Shown here: positions 36,701-50,300 of the stretch, in pieces | Layout: each line of letters opens with the position of its first letter | How positions within the stretch are numbered: position 1 is the stretch's first letter | DNA from: Watersipora subatra | Taxonomy: Eukaryota; Bryozoa; Gymnolaemata; Cheilostomatida; Watersiporidae | DNA: 64,000 nucleotides | Direction of reading: 5' to 3' | Assembly (NCBI RefSeq): GCF_963576615.1 | Contig: NC_088708.1 | Location: forward strand, 4,960,001-5,024,000 | The notes under the pieces: generated by a model | The model's database searches: none | What the model was told of the DNA's origin: nothing | Seen by the model: the letters and a program-made list of their open reading frames with translations, nothing else | Position numbers and translations under genes: made by a program

Positions 36701-38434
36701 TTACCATGTCAATACTGTTGGGAGTTGTAATCTACTCCATCATAGTAAATTAATGCTAGTGACACAGATGTTGTTATTAGCAAATGGCCTGGCTAAATGC
36801 CACTTAAATATCAGGGATCTAGAGCAGGAGGTCACCAAACTACAGCCTGGGGACCAAAAACAGTCCGCGAAATCGGTTCATCCAGCCCGCCAATGGTCCT
36901 TGAATTTTTTTGATGAGACGCATAAAATTTATATTTGAATATTATGTACAAGATACTAGCTGATTTTCTTGCATTTGAAGACCTCCTAATATTTTGTAAG
37001 CCTAACATCACTTTCTCTAATCTCACTGACCATTTTCTGCTGCTTAGTTTATAAGATTCGGTTATGTGCACATCATGTCGCGTCTAATCATCTCTTAGCT
37101 TATGTCACTTTTTTGATAACTCTTTAGTAAATGAACATGTTGGCTGTTTTGTTTTTCATTCATTGTACGCCACTCACTCATGATTAACATGGAAAGTAAA
37201 CCTAGCATTTTTTCTTTTTCTCCAACTTGGAAGCACTTTCGAGTATTAAAACAGAATAAGGTAGCCCAAGTTTGTCATTCATTTAGTTATCAGACTCATT
37301 CATAAAAAAGTATTTTGGTGACACCCTGATCTAGACCAATGCACTGAAATGCCAAGTTACAAGCGATTTGACATTCAGAGATTTCATAAATTATTTGCTG
37401 TTGCCAAAATCATGCCATTAGGTTGATGGCTGTTATTTGTGGTAAACACGCTACATGCACAACATACTACATGAACTACACACTACATGTGCTTCTCACT
37501 GCATACAGTACACATTACATGCACCACACACTACATGCACCACACACTACATGCACCACAAACTACATGCACTACACACTACATGCACCACACACTACAT
37601 GCACTACACACTACATGCACCACACACTACATGCACCACACACTACATGCACCACACACTACATGTACCACAAACTACATGCACTACACACTACATGCAC
37701 CACACACTACATGCACCACACACTACATGCACCACACACTACATGCACCACAAACTACATGCACTACACACTACATGCACCACACACTACATGCACTACA
37801 CACTACATGCACCACACACTACATGCACCACACACTACATGCACCACACACTACATGCACTACACACTACATGCACCACACACTACATGCACTACAAACT
37901 ACATGCACCACATACTACATGCACCACAAACTACATGCACTACACACTACATGCACCACACACTACATGCACCACAAACTACATGCACTACACACTACAT
38001 GCACCACACACTACATGCACTACACACTACATGCATTATGTAAATAAATAATCACGTTAAACCGTCAACCAGTAACGGAAAAAATATACCCAGCTATTTG
38101 TTCTGCATGCTGATTGGTTGTCTCGAGCAGGTTTGTCAATCCTACTGTCTAGTTCTTGCAGACTCTTAGCAATGCTGGTATTTTTATCTCATTTTGTCAT
38201 CTTACGCAGGTGATAGGCCGGCTGGTAGCAGACCCTGCTATGAGCAAGTGGCACGTTGTGGAGGTTGATGCATGGGGTCAGGGTGACATTGCAGCCGGAA
38301 CTGCCTTCCATGTGCATACAGAGAGAAAGAATCCTGCTGATCCTGGTGCTGTCACAGGCTCGGCAACATATATGTCTTTTCTAAGTAGCCTGAAAAATGC
38401 AGAAGGCCATAACTCAGGTGTTCACCTCTGCTGA
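33701..38434 (+). CDS. ASPDH: Aspartate dehydrogenase domain-containing protein, 4 exons, 278 aa
   Basis: Exons: 33701-33955, 34053-34211, 35704-35901 and 38210-38434, all in phase 0. The family oxidises L-aspartate with NAD(P)+ to iminoaspartate; in bacteria and archaea it can feed NAD synthesis, and the animal role is less clear. Visible features: N-terminal Rossmann fold with G-I-V-G-Y-G-K-L-G (dinucleotide loop) at residues 9-17; F-V-W-N-R at the second strand; V-E-V-A-H-P; then V-G-S-P-T-A-F and P-A-G-A-F-W-G-G, conserved around the active site; N-T-M-A-V-A-A-M-A-A; H-V-V-E-V-D; and R-K-N-P-A-D-P-G-A-V-T-G-S-A-T. It ends in G-V-H-L-C, like the vertebrate protein (about 283 aa). Start: ATG at 33701, directly before the basic K-R-R-R and the Rossmann strand. 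Intron 3 holds two transposons and a tandem array. Poly-A signal at 38608-38613. Confidence 0.96.
34866..34928. repeat. Perfect 31-bp palindrome in ASPDH intron 2
   Basis: The left arm 34866-34896 (begins aatctccaatacatatgtca) and right arm 34898-34928 are exact reverse complements with a single base between them. Flanking bases pair only loosely. It could form a cruciform or a very tight RNA hairpin. Confidence 0.95.
35984..36669. mobile_element. Long-TIR element of 686 bp with 9-bp target duplication (Mutator-like MITE)
   Basis: Inverted ends of at least 185 bases, about 90% identical by eye, starting tagcctgtcttgacaaactg; weaker similarity continues inward for about 70 more bases. Directly outside stand identical 9-mers, atatcttcc, at 35975-35983 and 36670-36678. 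Long TIRs plus a 9-bp duplication are typical of Mutator-like elements. No transposase. The pair could fold into a long hairpin in ASPDH pre-mRNA. Confidence 0.9.
36825..37328. mobile_element. hAT-like non-autonomous element of 504 bp
   Basis: Left end caggaggtcaccaaactaca, with the right end (ttttggtgacaccctg) its imperfect complement. The flanking 8-mers ATCTAGAG (36817-36824) and ATCTAGAC (37329-37336) differ at one base, fitting the 8-bp duplication of hAT elements. The left end also resembles the common hAT terminus with cctggggacc and cagcccgcca downstream. No transposase frame. Confidence 0.82.
37446..38038. repeat. 16-bp tandem array, about 36 copies, in ASPDH intron 3
   Basis: Unit cactacatgcaccaca, with ctaca/caaac variants in a recurring order. 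Open in all three plus frames for about 560 bases because the unit contains no stops in any frame and 16 shifts the frame each copy. These open frames are not genes. Confidence 0.97.
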
Positions 38435-39440
38435 TGCTGTGTTTTTAACCTCCAATCAGTATGCTCTAAGCTTCTCTATCAACTTATATTTAGATTTTAG
38501 ATACATTTAATATTTACAAGACCTCTGGTTCTCGATTAATCTGACCTGTCCTTGCCAGTGTTATTCCTTTTTTTAAACTGGATAGTCCAGTTTTTGATTT
38601 TTTTTACAATAAATCGCTAGTAAACACAAACCTGTTTATTTCTGTCTAAATACATCAGAGGTCACTCAAAAGCGACTGCAAGTGCCCGCTCGAGCAGCTT
38701 GCTCAATGGTCATGCCCTCCGCTTCTTCAGCTATACCAGTTCAGTAAAGCTCACAATTCGCTGCGCAGTCACTGCGGCGATTGCAATTGTAATCCGTTCT
38801 GATTGGCTCAATATGTAGACATTATCAAATTCTGGTGCCTTGCAATCATAATATTTGTGGTTTGAGAAAGGTGGTGGAGAGGGTTAGGAAAAAGGGATGA
38901 GGGCGCTGGGGAGTTTGGTACGATGTATTGACAAGGAGTGAACTCGGCATGTTTTATTGTTGTAAATTGTTTACTATTCCAGGATATTTATATTGAAGTG
39001 CTGTCATAACAATTTAGCAAAAAGTCGTTTCTTGAACTCCATGTTAGGCAGCTGCGCCTCTATGTGTCTCTATAAATTTCTGCAATACCCTGTCTCTCCC
39101 ACTCTCAACTTTATGGCTGAAGTATGTATCAGCGATCATTGAGCTTACATTGCTATGACATAGTTGAGGTTATGACATGCATAAGATGAAGATTTTCTAT
39201 GGTAAAGTATCATATAAAACTTCCTTAATTAAACCTACCTTCAGCATATAATACAATGATAATCATAGCCAATACATTCATTGCTAGAAATAAATATTCA
39301 CATCTTGATTATTTTTACATAATTCGTAAAATCGTATCCGCAGTTTTAGAGAAAGATTGGAAACAAAACGTCATAGGTTTTTAGAAACATTTTAGTCGAC
39401 CGGTTACTTGTAGGAAACGAGCTGCCAAATCATTGTCAAC
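38435..39440. other. ASPDH 3' UTR and spacer to TTC33
   Basis: AATAAA at 38608-38613 probably ends the ASPDH transcript. The rest has no supported feature apart from the TTC33 upstream region. Confidence 0.5.
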
Positions 39441-40819
39441 ATGGCAAGCACTTCATTCGGCTGGAAGGTAAAACAGAGAAAGATACTAAACAAGTCAAAG
39501 TTAAACCCCGAAGCATTTTCTGAGGCAGCGCAGGTCGAAGAGGGTTCTGTTGATGAGGATAATGTTGATTGGTTACATAGCGTTCCGGTTAAGAAACAGA
39601 AGCTATTGTTGGAGGATTGCGAGCTGAAGGCAAAGCGCTTAAAGAATGAAGGGGTTGCTTTAGCCGAAAGTGAAAGGTGTGTTGGCCTTGCATAGACCTC
39701 AGCTATTACTAAGTTTCCATACAGCGATAGTGTAATGACACCTGGGTGCACCACTGCCAAAGCGCTACGGTGGACCAACAAGCAGATATGATTCCATAAG
39801 GCGCTGCATTAGAACTATGGTTGCGCCACACTTTTTGTCAAAGTATCTTTAAGAGGTCAACTACAAAAAAAAACCTGGATGATCTGAAGGAAAAACTACT
39901 TATGGCGTTATTCAAATGCACATGACATTAGTTAATCGTCAGCTTTTTTTCCTGCTGCCTCAAGCTATGATACAAGATACTCTGCATTTTAAAACAAAAT
40001 ATTTTGATTGAGAATCAGCAGTCAAGCAAGACCTATGCGCAAGTGTAACTCTGTTGACCCCTAAGGTCATTTCTATGGCACAAAGATGGTCTTTCGCTTC
40101 CAAACTGCGTCACTGAATTACGATAGAATTCCCGGTGTTTTCCATGATGGCAGCGCAGCACCATATGTGGATGTGTCGCTACGCTATCTTTTTATGGAAA
40201 CTTAGTTAAGTATGACACCACGGTCTAACTGACTTTGAGAGATGGTATATTCGACGGCCTTCCATGTATTTATTGGGACTGTATCGGCTGAGTAGCAAAC
40301 GGAATACCTTTTACATGATTAGAAATACAGAACTATGTAAATAGCTTGCATTACAAAGAGTCTACCGTGACATTTAATCCTTTCATCTACCCATAAATAC
40401 ACGCGATTATTAGTACAGTATCTTTCAGGTATTGGGAAGCAATTAACAAATGGGATGCTTGCCTTCAGTTGGTAGATGGTGATGAAACTGTGCTAGAGAT
40501 GAAAGCGCAGGCTTTGATGGCGCTAAACGAACTTTATCCTGCTGTGAGTACAGCAAAGCTTGTTGTAACTATCAATCCTCGATGGTGGATCGGTTGGCAG
40601 ACAAATGGCAGAGCGCTGCTTAACATCGGTGAGGTACACGCAGCCATAGCGAGCTTCCAAAAGGCTGTTCACATAAACCCTGCTAACAAGAGCTTGTGGG
40701 AAGATGACCTGTCATGGGCTGTCACGCTGTTAGATGATCTTAAAAATAAGGCCAAGACTATGACAGGGGAAGAGCTTCAGTTTCATGTTAGAGAATGTAT
40801 GAGAATTGGACTCACTTAA
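39441..40819 (+). CDS. TTC33: Tetratricopeptide repeat protein 33, 2 exons, 208 aa
   Basis: Exons 39441-39676 and 40429-40819 join in phase 2 and restore the Arg in E-R-Y-W-E-A-I. The N-terminus M-A-S-T-S-F-G-W-K matches the family start (F-G-W-K). Then come an acidic W-L-H segment, L-L-L-E-D-C, L-K-N-E-G-V-A-L-A-E and about three TPR units: W-E-A-I-N-K-W-D-A-C-L-Q, A-L-M-A-L-N-E-L-Y-P-A-V, and W-Q-T-N-G-R-A-L-L-N-I-G-E-V-H-A-A-I-A-S-F-Q-K-A. D-L-S-W-A is also conserved. TPRs are protein-binding scaffolds; the function of TTC33 is poorly known. Vertebrate TTC33 is longer (about 260 aa), and the C-terminal tail after the TPRs is missing or much reduced here. Poly-A signal at 40907-40912. Confidence 0.94.
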
Positions 40820-41336
40820 TGGCGCTCTATAATGATCTCAATGCTCTTTATACATACATCCCTCCCTGTACAGCATCAATTTTTTTCTTAATGTAAATTC
40901 GTTTTCAATAAAACACATTAGTTTCATACTGAGAGTGGCTCACTGTGAGTCATGTATTCTTTGAATAACTTATTGAGCAGGTAACATATAAAAAAATATA
41001 TAATAGCGATAGCATGTTACAGCACAGCCTGTATAATGTACAACAAAAATAAGCGCTATGGCAGTTTATTAAAAAACACTCGGAACAGTTGGAATAACCC
41101 GCATTTGCTGGTCTCAGTGTTCAGACACCTAAGCTGGTAACAGAATGCACATGATGATGACTAACAATGACAATTAAGCAAAAACATTTCTGACAAGATA
41201 TTTTGGCAGTTTCTATATATGTGCAGGAAACGATTTAATCGCTCCATGTGAAATATGAACATAAGTTAAATAGTGCTCAGTGAAAATGATAGAACAAAGA
41301 GCAGTTAATTCTCATGAGTAAAATATAAAAAAAACA
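40820..41336. other. Convergent 3' ends of TTC33 and the 560-aa gene
   Basis: Plus-strand AATAAA at 40907-40912 (TTC33) and minus-strand AATAAA at 41070-41065 (560-aa gene) face each other with about 155 bases between them. Confidence 0.6.
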
Positions 41337-44300
41337 TTATAAATAATTTGCGAGTTTCTCTAGTGTATACTGTAGTTGAGAATGGCAGGACTTCTGTAAA
41401 AATACAGGCAAGAAACTAGAAAGAAGTATAAGTCCATGAGACACACCTAATAGACAGCCAGTCGATGTCTGGGCCATGTTGGTACTTTCTTCATTGTATA
41501 CACCTGCGTAGCCAGCCTCACTAGCACATCCTCCTGCAATAACATTCACATACAGGAGTTATGTCGAGGCAAACAATGACTCTTCTGGTAGTTCAACAAC
41601 ACTGGTTTCATCACCGTGTGTATTCCATGTTTAGGTGACTGTTATTCATATTATTTTAAGCTAGCAAAAACTGTACCTAGCAATGTAGCTGATTGATAGA
41701 CAGATTTTAACCAGCTTAAGCTTGGGTTTCTCCAATTGGTTTGTTGCAATGGTGAAATGCATTGTTAGTGCACTACCTGACCATCGATGCTGTCAAAAAA
41801 ATCTCTTGACCAATTATTGTGTGCTCCTTTACATGGACTTCAAAATTTTGATATACATCTTGTTGAGGAAGAACTAGTTCCTTGTCAATTTATCTTTATT
41901 TTTACCAAAGTATCAGGTACTTCAATCTTTTCAAACTGGACACATCCTGTTTAATTTATAAAGCTGATGCTTCCACACTCATCCTTCAGGTTTCACAAGT
42001 CAGAGGAAACCTGTCACATGGTTTGCTAACTCATGCCTATTTTAATAGAAGCCAGTTGTGTGCTTAGTATGCATATAGTGCAGCTTGTTCTGTGAATATT
42101 TCTTGGTGTTATATAGCCAAGTGTTTTATCATTTTTCTGTTTTTATATTATGCTATTATTATAGTGTTTAAAATAGGTGATAGAAAATGTTGTCTAGACA
42201 TGTATGATATCCCAATTCTAGCTATTGTTGAGCAACTGCAGACGCTGTGAACCTGTTGACCAAGTGCAATTATGTAGTGGGGTTCCATCTGACACAGACA
42301 TCTACGTTGCCGACTCAATCTGGCAAAAGCTTCTAGTGCTTTCCAGAAACCTCGTCATACCGAAAACGGTAAAAGATTTTTATGTCATGCCTTCGATAAG
42401 GTTTTCACACCTACCCAGGAAACTACCATAACTTAGACAATTCAATGGCTGACGCATGAGTAGCAGTAGCTCAGGTTAAGTGTAAAACGCACTTAGCAAA
42501 GTCGCGCGCTACAAGACAGGAGACCTGCTAGCAAAACGATTCATGCTTGTGATTAGTTAACAAAGTTCAGGATGCCCATTATCTTTTGTTCTATACATCA
42601 CGGCGCACATGTTTGCGACTGATGGCTCCCTTTACCCCAAAGGCTTCAACACAAAAAGGTTCTATGAAGGGATCTTGCTGAAGCCTGACAAGTGACCGGT
42701 TTAGAAACCACAAGTTGTCTACCTGCATAGAGATGCTGAGTGTAGCTTTTAGACTCTTTAAAATAACTGCTGATGTATTAAGTTTTATTACAAAACCTTT
42801 AATGAGATAAAAGGATAAGAAGCCAAGTTCATGTCCGGTCATAATAAAGCCACAGACATTAGAAAAGACGAGTGCAATAATACTTACTGTTGCGGTTAAA
42901 TAATTTGATCTGTGCGTCTTGAATGGCCGGAGATATCGGTGGGGAATGATAGTTGCAACTTTCATCTATTGTAAATATTTTTTCATTCCCGTTGTTTTCA
43001 TATCTCTGCAGCGAATAGAGAAGGTTAATAGAAGCTGTAGCTAGTCATGGTAAGTTAGCGGTGATAGGCTGGTCGAACTAGCATATAACTGGCATCAGTT
43101 ACTATTAGGCTAACATATCCTTGTTTATCAGCACGAGAAGGAAGATACTCGAATGTGTAAAATATGCTGGATGAATAAGTGACATCAATATTCTGAGTAT
43201 TCACAAGCATAGCGAGACAGGTTGAAGCTGTCAGATTGCATTTGGATATGATTGGCACTGGCAGGTTGACACTGTTAAAGTACGAAGAACAATCCTTTCA
43301 GCCAGAAGTGGTATTTAAACAATTCGGCCCCAGATACCACTTGGTAGAACAATCAGCCTGTCATTTAGTAGCGAGTATTACTGGGTATTACAGCAGCTAC
43401 AGGAGTATTATAGGCTTTAGCCAAGCACTGATCCGCTTCTAAGGGTCACAAGTCAGTATAGAGTTTCAAGGCTGATTGTCAACACTTACATAGCAGTTGC
43501 TCCCATATGGGGGCCGATTGTCAGAAAGGATGAGCCTCTCGACACCACCATCGCTCCAGCTAGCTGAGCATGAAAATGTCTGATCTGTCAAATAGAATAA
43601 AATGTGTCTGAGCGTTACACGCAAGAAAGCATCAGGCAGCGGCTGCCGGTTTTATAGATGAGCTTTAAAATGTTGTTACCAATTAGTCAGCAGCCTAGCT
43701 ATGAACCCGTAAGGAAAAAATTAATTACAAGTTTTTGAAAAAAAAATCAATTAGTTTGCCCTAAAGAAGCACTGAAATCAGTGGGCTAATTCTCACGCCA
43801 GTCATGCATCATATTTAACAATTCCTCTAAGTTCATTTCCGAACTGGCTCAGACAGTGAATAATGTCCCTGCTGCAAGCGACGTAACATATATTATTATT
43901 GATGATGGTTGCCAGGCTATCTGCGGTACGGGTAGACAGCCCGCACGCATTGTTTAGTGACTAATAATACAGACCATCTATAAATTACAACAAGACTCTT
44001 TGGCACCGTATTACCATTTTGTTACAATTTCAACATACCGATTTCAACACACAGTTATCCCCTTGCAAAAGCGATTAGCCAGGACAGCCTGCATTAAACT
44101 CTGGTTTTGAATAACCAATTAATACGAATTGGTACAAAAAGTGCAAACATAAAACTATATACTTTCACTTTGGTTAGAGCTGTCTGACACAATTACGATA
44201 TGGCAGGAATCTACACAGATATGTATGGATTTAGAGAGACCTGCAAGGATTCCTTTGCACTGGCAGTTACCGAGTGCCTTCAGGGCAGTGACAAATACTC

Positions 44301-47300
44301 AGGATCAATTAACAATCTTGTCATACATAAATGAAAGTGTATCCTGAAAACATGCAATCAACTAACATTTTTTGTGTTGAAAGTTTTATAATTAGACATG
44401 ACTGAAGGAATGAGAATTCGGTACAGGTTTTTACTGTAGACATCGAAAGTGGTCGAAACGAGAGAGACTATGCCTTACTCGTATTCCTACAGGTGCTGAG
44501 TGTGATCATAGAACGAAAATTGCAAGGTACTTCTGCAACGGCCGCACAGCGAGGCTCTGTTGTGCGAAGGGAGTACCGTCCCGTTACTGGACACGCCTCA
44601 GGGCTAGCGCCGTTGTCTCTCACTAGCATGGTATCAGACACCGATGGTCGTGTGTTTTTGTCAGAACAAGCCGTGGCTGGAGTTGAAGACAGCAGCCCTA
44701 CAATTGAAAAATGTGCTTTCACTTTGCCTTGTCCTCTTTTGCAATCACTGCTCTGCAAATACCAAAATGTACTGCAAAATGATGCGAAATAGCCTGGCCA
44801 GGGCTGCTGTAACCAGAGTCTTTTCCTGCTACCAACCCTGTATGGAAAGAATTTGCGTAAAAAATTCTCTGCCTCATTTGTATACAGATGCACTCATGTT
44901 TGATAGAATGAGCATATGTGATATGTGAACCTTAAATTAGGAGAAAAGATTTTGAATTTGTGTTACAGGTCCACTATTAGCACGAGATTCTATTTCTAAA
45001 GCAAACACAGCTAGGAATGAACCAATACTTTGATATCATGACATCACAGCTCAGAAGCAGTCTTTACATACCAATAGGTTGAAGGAATTGTTTTATTAAA
45101 CAAAACCATTTATTCTACTGTAATTTTATGAATCTGTAGTGAATGTTCTATACTCCCACCCTCCGCTATCCTCATTTAGCATATACAAGCTCCGTTTCCA
45201 TCGCGTATGTTTATAGATAGGCATATGCAGATATTATAGCAAAACTAATTAACTTGAATATATTTTTGATGATATCAATCAAGATAGGAATCTGAAAATA
45301 CATCAAACAAGCCTAGCTAGCTCATTACTTTTTGTGCCATTTTTCATGGATGAAATAATTCTGAGAATATTTTAGCATGTATCATAAAACACAGATTTGC
45401 ATAAATATGAGTATGTATCATAACCCGTGATTTGCATGAAAATATATCAAATTTTAAATATCTCACTTTAATTGCCTGTCCTTTGATGAATCCTAGTTAA
45501 TTTAGATTCTATGATTTTGCATGATTAAAAACAGACCGAGTTTGAAAAACAAGTCTCAGGCGGACCATGACTAGCCTTAGAACTTTCCAGGCTGCCAACA
45601 TAAATTTGTAATGACAGGCGCTAACAGGTGCTTTCAGGCTTGGCATATATGCCCAGCATGGTTACTCCTCTACCGATGTGTTAATCTGCCCTTGAGCATG
45701 TATATTTAGTATGTGGCTATGTGCAAATTGACCAGTGTGAGTTTCTGCCTACAACCTTCCTGTTTGAAGATAAATTCTGAGCAATTCTGCTCGTGCTCAT
45801 AATGAATAAACGTCTTGCTAAAAACTCACACGACCAAAACATTCGTAATGAGAACATAGCAAAATGAACAAGTTATTTTTTACCAGAAAGCCATTTTGTG
45901 TATATGTGACCACTCACAGGTTATGGCTTAATTATAGTAAATGCAGACAAACACAGTTTAAGAGCGACATAAAGAAATGGTGTACCAGTATAACAAATTA
46001 CAATTTGATTTGCTTGACACAGTGTTCTCTGCCACAGCTAGTTGTGAGAAGCAAAAAACTGTACTTTCTCTCAGCATAAATAATGTGGTCTATGCGTTTA
46101 TGCCCAGCCAAATGAGGAATAGCTCCATAATCAACATTAAACAACTCTATTAATTATTAATATAAATGCACTCGCACAGGAGGAACGAAAAGAAGCTGTC
46201 TCATGCCTCTACTATTTCCAACCACTAGTCTATCCTTGACAGACTACTAGCTCCTCTGTCATCAAATAATGGTTAGGGCAGGCATACTTACATAGCAATC
46301 ATTCTGTCACTTTCACTACCACTTCCGATTTAGCAAGCCAATATTTTAGCTATTCATGCTTACACATACATGTATATATCTTCCATTTACGCATCTCTTG
46401 AGTATATACTAGCAGTGCTATCAGTGAATGCTGTCCGTGTAGCATTGAACCCTAAACCCATATTAGCCTTTCGGTTTTTGCGGTGAAGTTAATAAATGGT
46501 TTTTTTGGCTTATAATTTATGAATTGTTAGCCAATACTTTGCACATTACAGTTTATCAAATATTCTCTATTCTCCCACAAGAGCTTCGAAAGGAGCTCAA
46601 CTGAGGCTATGAATAAGGCCCTGGTAATTAATATACAGATTGATAGCTATGATTGAATTTCAAGTCTATGAGTCACCAGATATCTTCATCGCTTGTGACC
46701 TTTCAACTGTCAGCTAATAAAAATGTGAATGTGAGAGAAAGAAGCTGTTTGACTCACCTATGCTTATCCGTGCCACACTATCTGTGATTGGTTGCAAGGT
46801 GATGCATTGGTACCCATGGTCACTGCAACAGCCCAACCAAAATGTTATTCAATCCACAAACATTCCACGGTAATACTATGCTGGATAAGTATAATGCCAA
46901 CAATTTAACCTTTTTGGCACAGAAAGCAAAAAAACAATGGAACAATGGTCACAGGAGGTCAATGGGGGGGGGGGGTTTCGGGTTCCGGTAAATTCACTCA
47001 CCAGTCATCGATTACTTCAGCTATATATCGGTTACTACTGTCTTTTTGGTGGCAAGTGAACCTGTGGTTGGTTTCGCTCGTCGATCGCGTATCCACCACA
47101 ATTTGGAAGGCCGACTGATCGAATCGGTAAATATAAGTTCCTTTCAGATCGAGCCATTCTTTGCTGGTAAACCAGGAAGGGTAGCGACAGGTTGGTGCAG
47201 GTTTGTATAACTGCGTACCTACAAGTAAGTGTCTCCCATTCAGACTTACTATCACCATTTTGTTAGTCTCAGTGGTTTTACTAGGCTAAATGAGGTCAAG

Positions 47301-50300
47301 CTAAGATATAAACCTAAGCTATTTTGGTCTAACAAGCTAAATGTAGGACTGCAGGCTAATTTTGTGGCCAGACTATAACCGGAAGCAAGAAAATAACTGT
47401 TGAATCTAACACGACAAAAAGCTGCCGACAGCTTTACATACATGCTGTAGCGAAGAGCTAACTTCTGCAAACAGCTCAGCCGGTGCATAGGAGCAAATAG
47501 AAGCATTAAAGATGAACGTGCACTAAATTTTCATAGATTATATCAAAAAGTATCGGTATGTTTTATCATTTGCAATTGCTGTCGATGTTTGAGATGATAA
47601 GATTGCCAGGATGTTTCGAGAGAAAATCGTCAAAACTTTGTCGCGATTACCAAGTTTAGAAGAAAAATCGCTGCTATAGTTGATGTCGGCTATTGCGATG
47701 ATCATGTTGCGGCGTGACGTGTCTCCCTTATGTCAGTCTGCAACTATAGTTGTCATAATCGCACTTTCGCTTGATCTGAGCGTTTTAGCGCGGTCAAGTT
47801 TTGTCGATTTTAATCTTGCAACATCCTGGCAGTCAGATCACTTCAAATATAAAAAACAATCGCAGATGATAAAAATATCGATATTTTTTAATAAAATCTA
47901 TTAAAATTTTGTGTAAGTACATCTGTAAAAAATAACTGAGCTCTACTAGGGACAACAAGAACTCTCATGCTAGAGACAGCAAGAGCTCCCATGCTAGGTG
48001 TAAAGCAAGAGCTCTCATGCTAGGTGTAAAGCAAGAGCTCTCATGCTAGGGTGTAAAGCAAGAGCTCTCATGCTAGGGACAGCAAGAGCTCTCATGCTAG
48101 GGTGTAAAGCAATGACTTCTACACTTATTGTTATGCAGATGGTATCTGTTAGAGGAAATGTACTTAAGCCCTAACAGAGTAACGGGTAACTCGTAGTAGC
48201 TATTATGTAAAATTGATGAAGGTATTATGTTAATATATCTCACCTTCGAGCCATGAAATGCTGATAGGGGATGATTGAGGAATTGAGAGTCCAACGCAAT
48301 CCGCGTTCATAGAGATTGAGAAAGCTTTTGAGGTTGGATCGTAATACTAGGATAAAACAGAAAGGGAAACGCTATTAACATGTAATTCTGCTTATCCAAA
48401 AGTAACATAAAATGGAGACAATTGAGAATAGGGAGCAGAGACAAATTGAAGACAAACAGAAGCTAATTGCGTTTTAGCAGATCACCTGAGCACAATGGAG
48501 ACTTCTGTTCATTACAAACTATCTGCCATCGTTAATTAATTATTACAAGTTTAAGATAGTAAAATATTAATGGTGAGTCCTTGTGGATAATTAGGGCTGG
48601 TAGTGAAAGGTCGTCTAAATGTGTGTCCATTGTGATTAAATACCTCCATCTTTCCGAATACAATGCGTATTTATAAGATTGCGGGGAGTGAAAAAGGAAC
48701 GGACGACTCTAAGTAGCGAGGTAATAAGCCAATAGTGAAACCGCACCGGCCCCGAGCTCTTCACCAGCAACTCATGCAGCAACAAATATTTTTCAAGTGC
48801 TTTTCATGTTCATTCCTCTGAACAGTAAGTATCCAGCCCTCAGGGAAAACCATTAGCTATTACAATGCATGGAAAGTTTTTCTATAGGCCAGTGATTACT
48901 GAAGGGCAGCCGTGAAATGATTTGACATTAGAATGAATAGACCTAGATTTACTGGTACTCAAACAATCGTATTGTCAGATACATATTTAAATCAAATATG
49001 TCGACTGAAAAACTTACAATGATTCATGATATAAAAAATTAATGTCATTCGAAATGAGTGACAGAGCTGATTACATATATCATATACTAACCATGCATCT
49101 GTAGTCATCTGTACCCAGTTTTGCATAGAGCCAGTCGCCTCCACTTATCCAGGTTGCCAGACATACAAATTCGTAATTTCCATCTGCAATGATAGAGCAA
49201 GTTTACTTGAAGGAACAAAGACTATCAACTAGTACAGCATTGATTTCTACTGTATAACGAACTCAGTTGTGATTCCGATTTATATAAATTGATCATTGAG
49301 TGTTTGACATGCTTTAAGAACTGGCTGTTTGTCACCAGATGGCAGAGCTGCTTGATCTCAGTGATGGCTGATTGTATAGAGTTTAATCGATGCAATACAC
49401 TTTACTACTTACAAGCGCCGACTTCAAAAAGGCTTTTAATTTTCAAAGTCATGCGTATAAATGCATAATAATAGAATGTTTTACTGTTACACTTAGCTAT
49501 TTGTAGAGCAAAAATAATGATCAATGGCACATCAATAATGTTTAATACACAGCAACCGTGGCGGCAGCTATAAAAACAACAAACAGCTAACTGGGTAATT
49601 AGGAACACTAGTAAACAAGAATAATAATCATAGCCAGCACTGAAGACCAAAGGATGACAGGGGTTGGAGGGCTTTTCATTACACTCATATGCAAAATTAT
49701 AAGACTGCCCGACGATTTTCATACACTTGAACGCTAGGTCTTGATGAGTCTAATATAGTCCACAGTAATATAATAATGTTTTTATCATTTTAATCTTAAA
49801 AATATACACTTTCCTGTCATTTTATTGTGTTGTTTGCGAGTTGAAATTTATTCCTTCTATTACATTACAATTACATAATACTCTCACGCGATAAAATCTG
49901 CTGTTTTAATAAAATATTAACAAAAATCAATTTTTCTCTCAAGCTATTGTGTTAAACTTTATGGTTTTCTCAAATGTTTGACATATTTATTTTCCTAGCA
50001 GTATAGACTCGGTCACTTTTGGCAGTTAAACCCATCATTTCTCAAAATCGCTTTTAGTAAAAAATAATTACATTTAATACTACTTAGCAACATAAGGTAA
50101 CAGCCAGAGTATCGTCTTTAAGAACCAGCAGAAAAAAACAGATATGAGATTCTGAGCATTAAAGTGATACAAAGTTTCTGTGTTCTTGTCGTTTTTTAAA
50201 CAAACTCCAACTGGTTATATACATTTCAGAAATGCTAGATTATTATAGGCTGTCTTATGCATTTGCACACGACTACAGATACCACACAATTCATGAGTCT

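Noticed and set aside
3950..38038. CRISPR array
   Set aside because: The repeats are directly adjacent tandem units without unique spacers, in a eukaryotic intron-rich sequence.
37423..38051. Three overlapping frames of about 200 codons (His/Thr-rich)
   Set aside because: Translation of the 16-bp array; all three frames give the same peptide, as expected for a non-coding repeat.
42591..42965. Minus-strand frame of 124 codons overlapping exon 12 of the 560-aa gene
   Set aside because: It uses a different frame from the exon and has no family resemblance.
43055..43300. Open minus-strand segment with two Cys between exons 11 and 12 of the 560-aa gene
   Set aside because: Exon 11 joins exon 12 at 43005 directly in phase; the segment does not resemble the module expected there.
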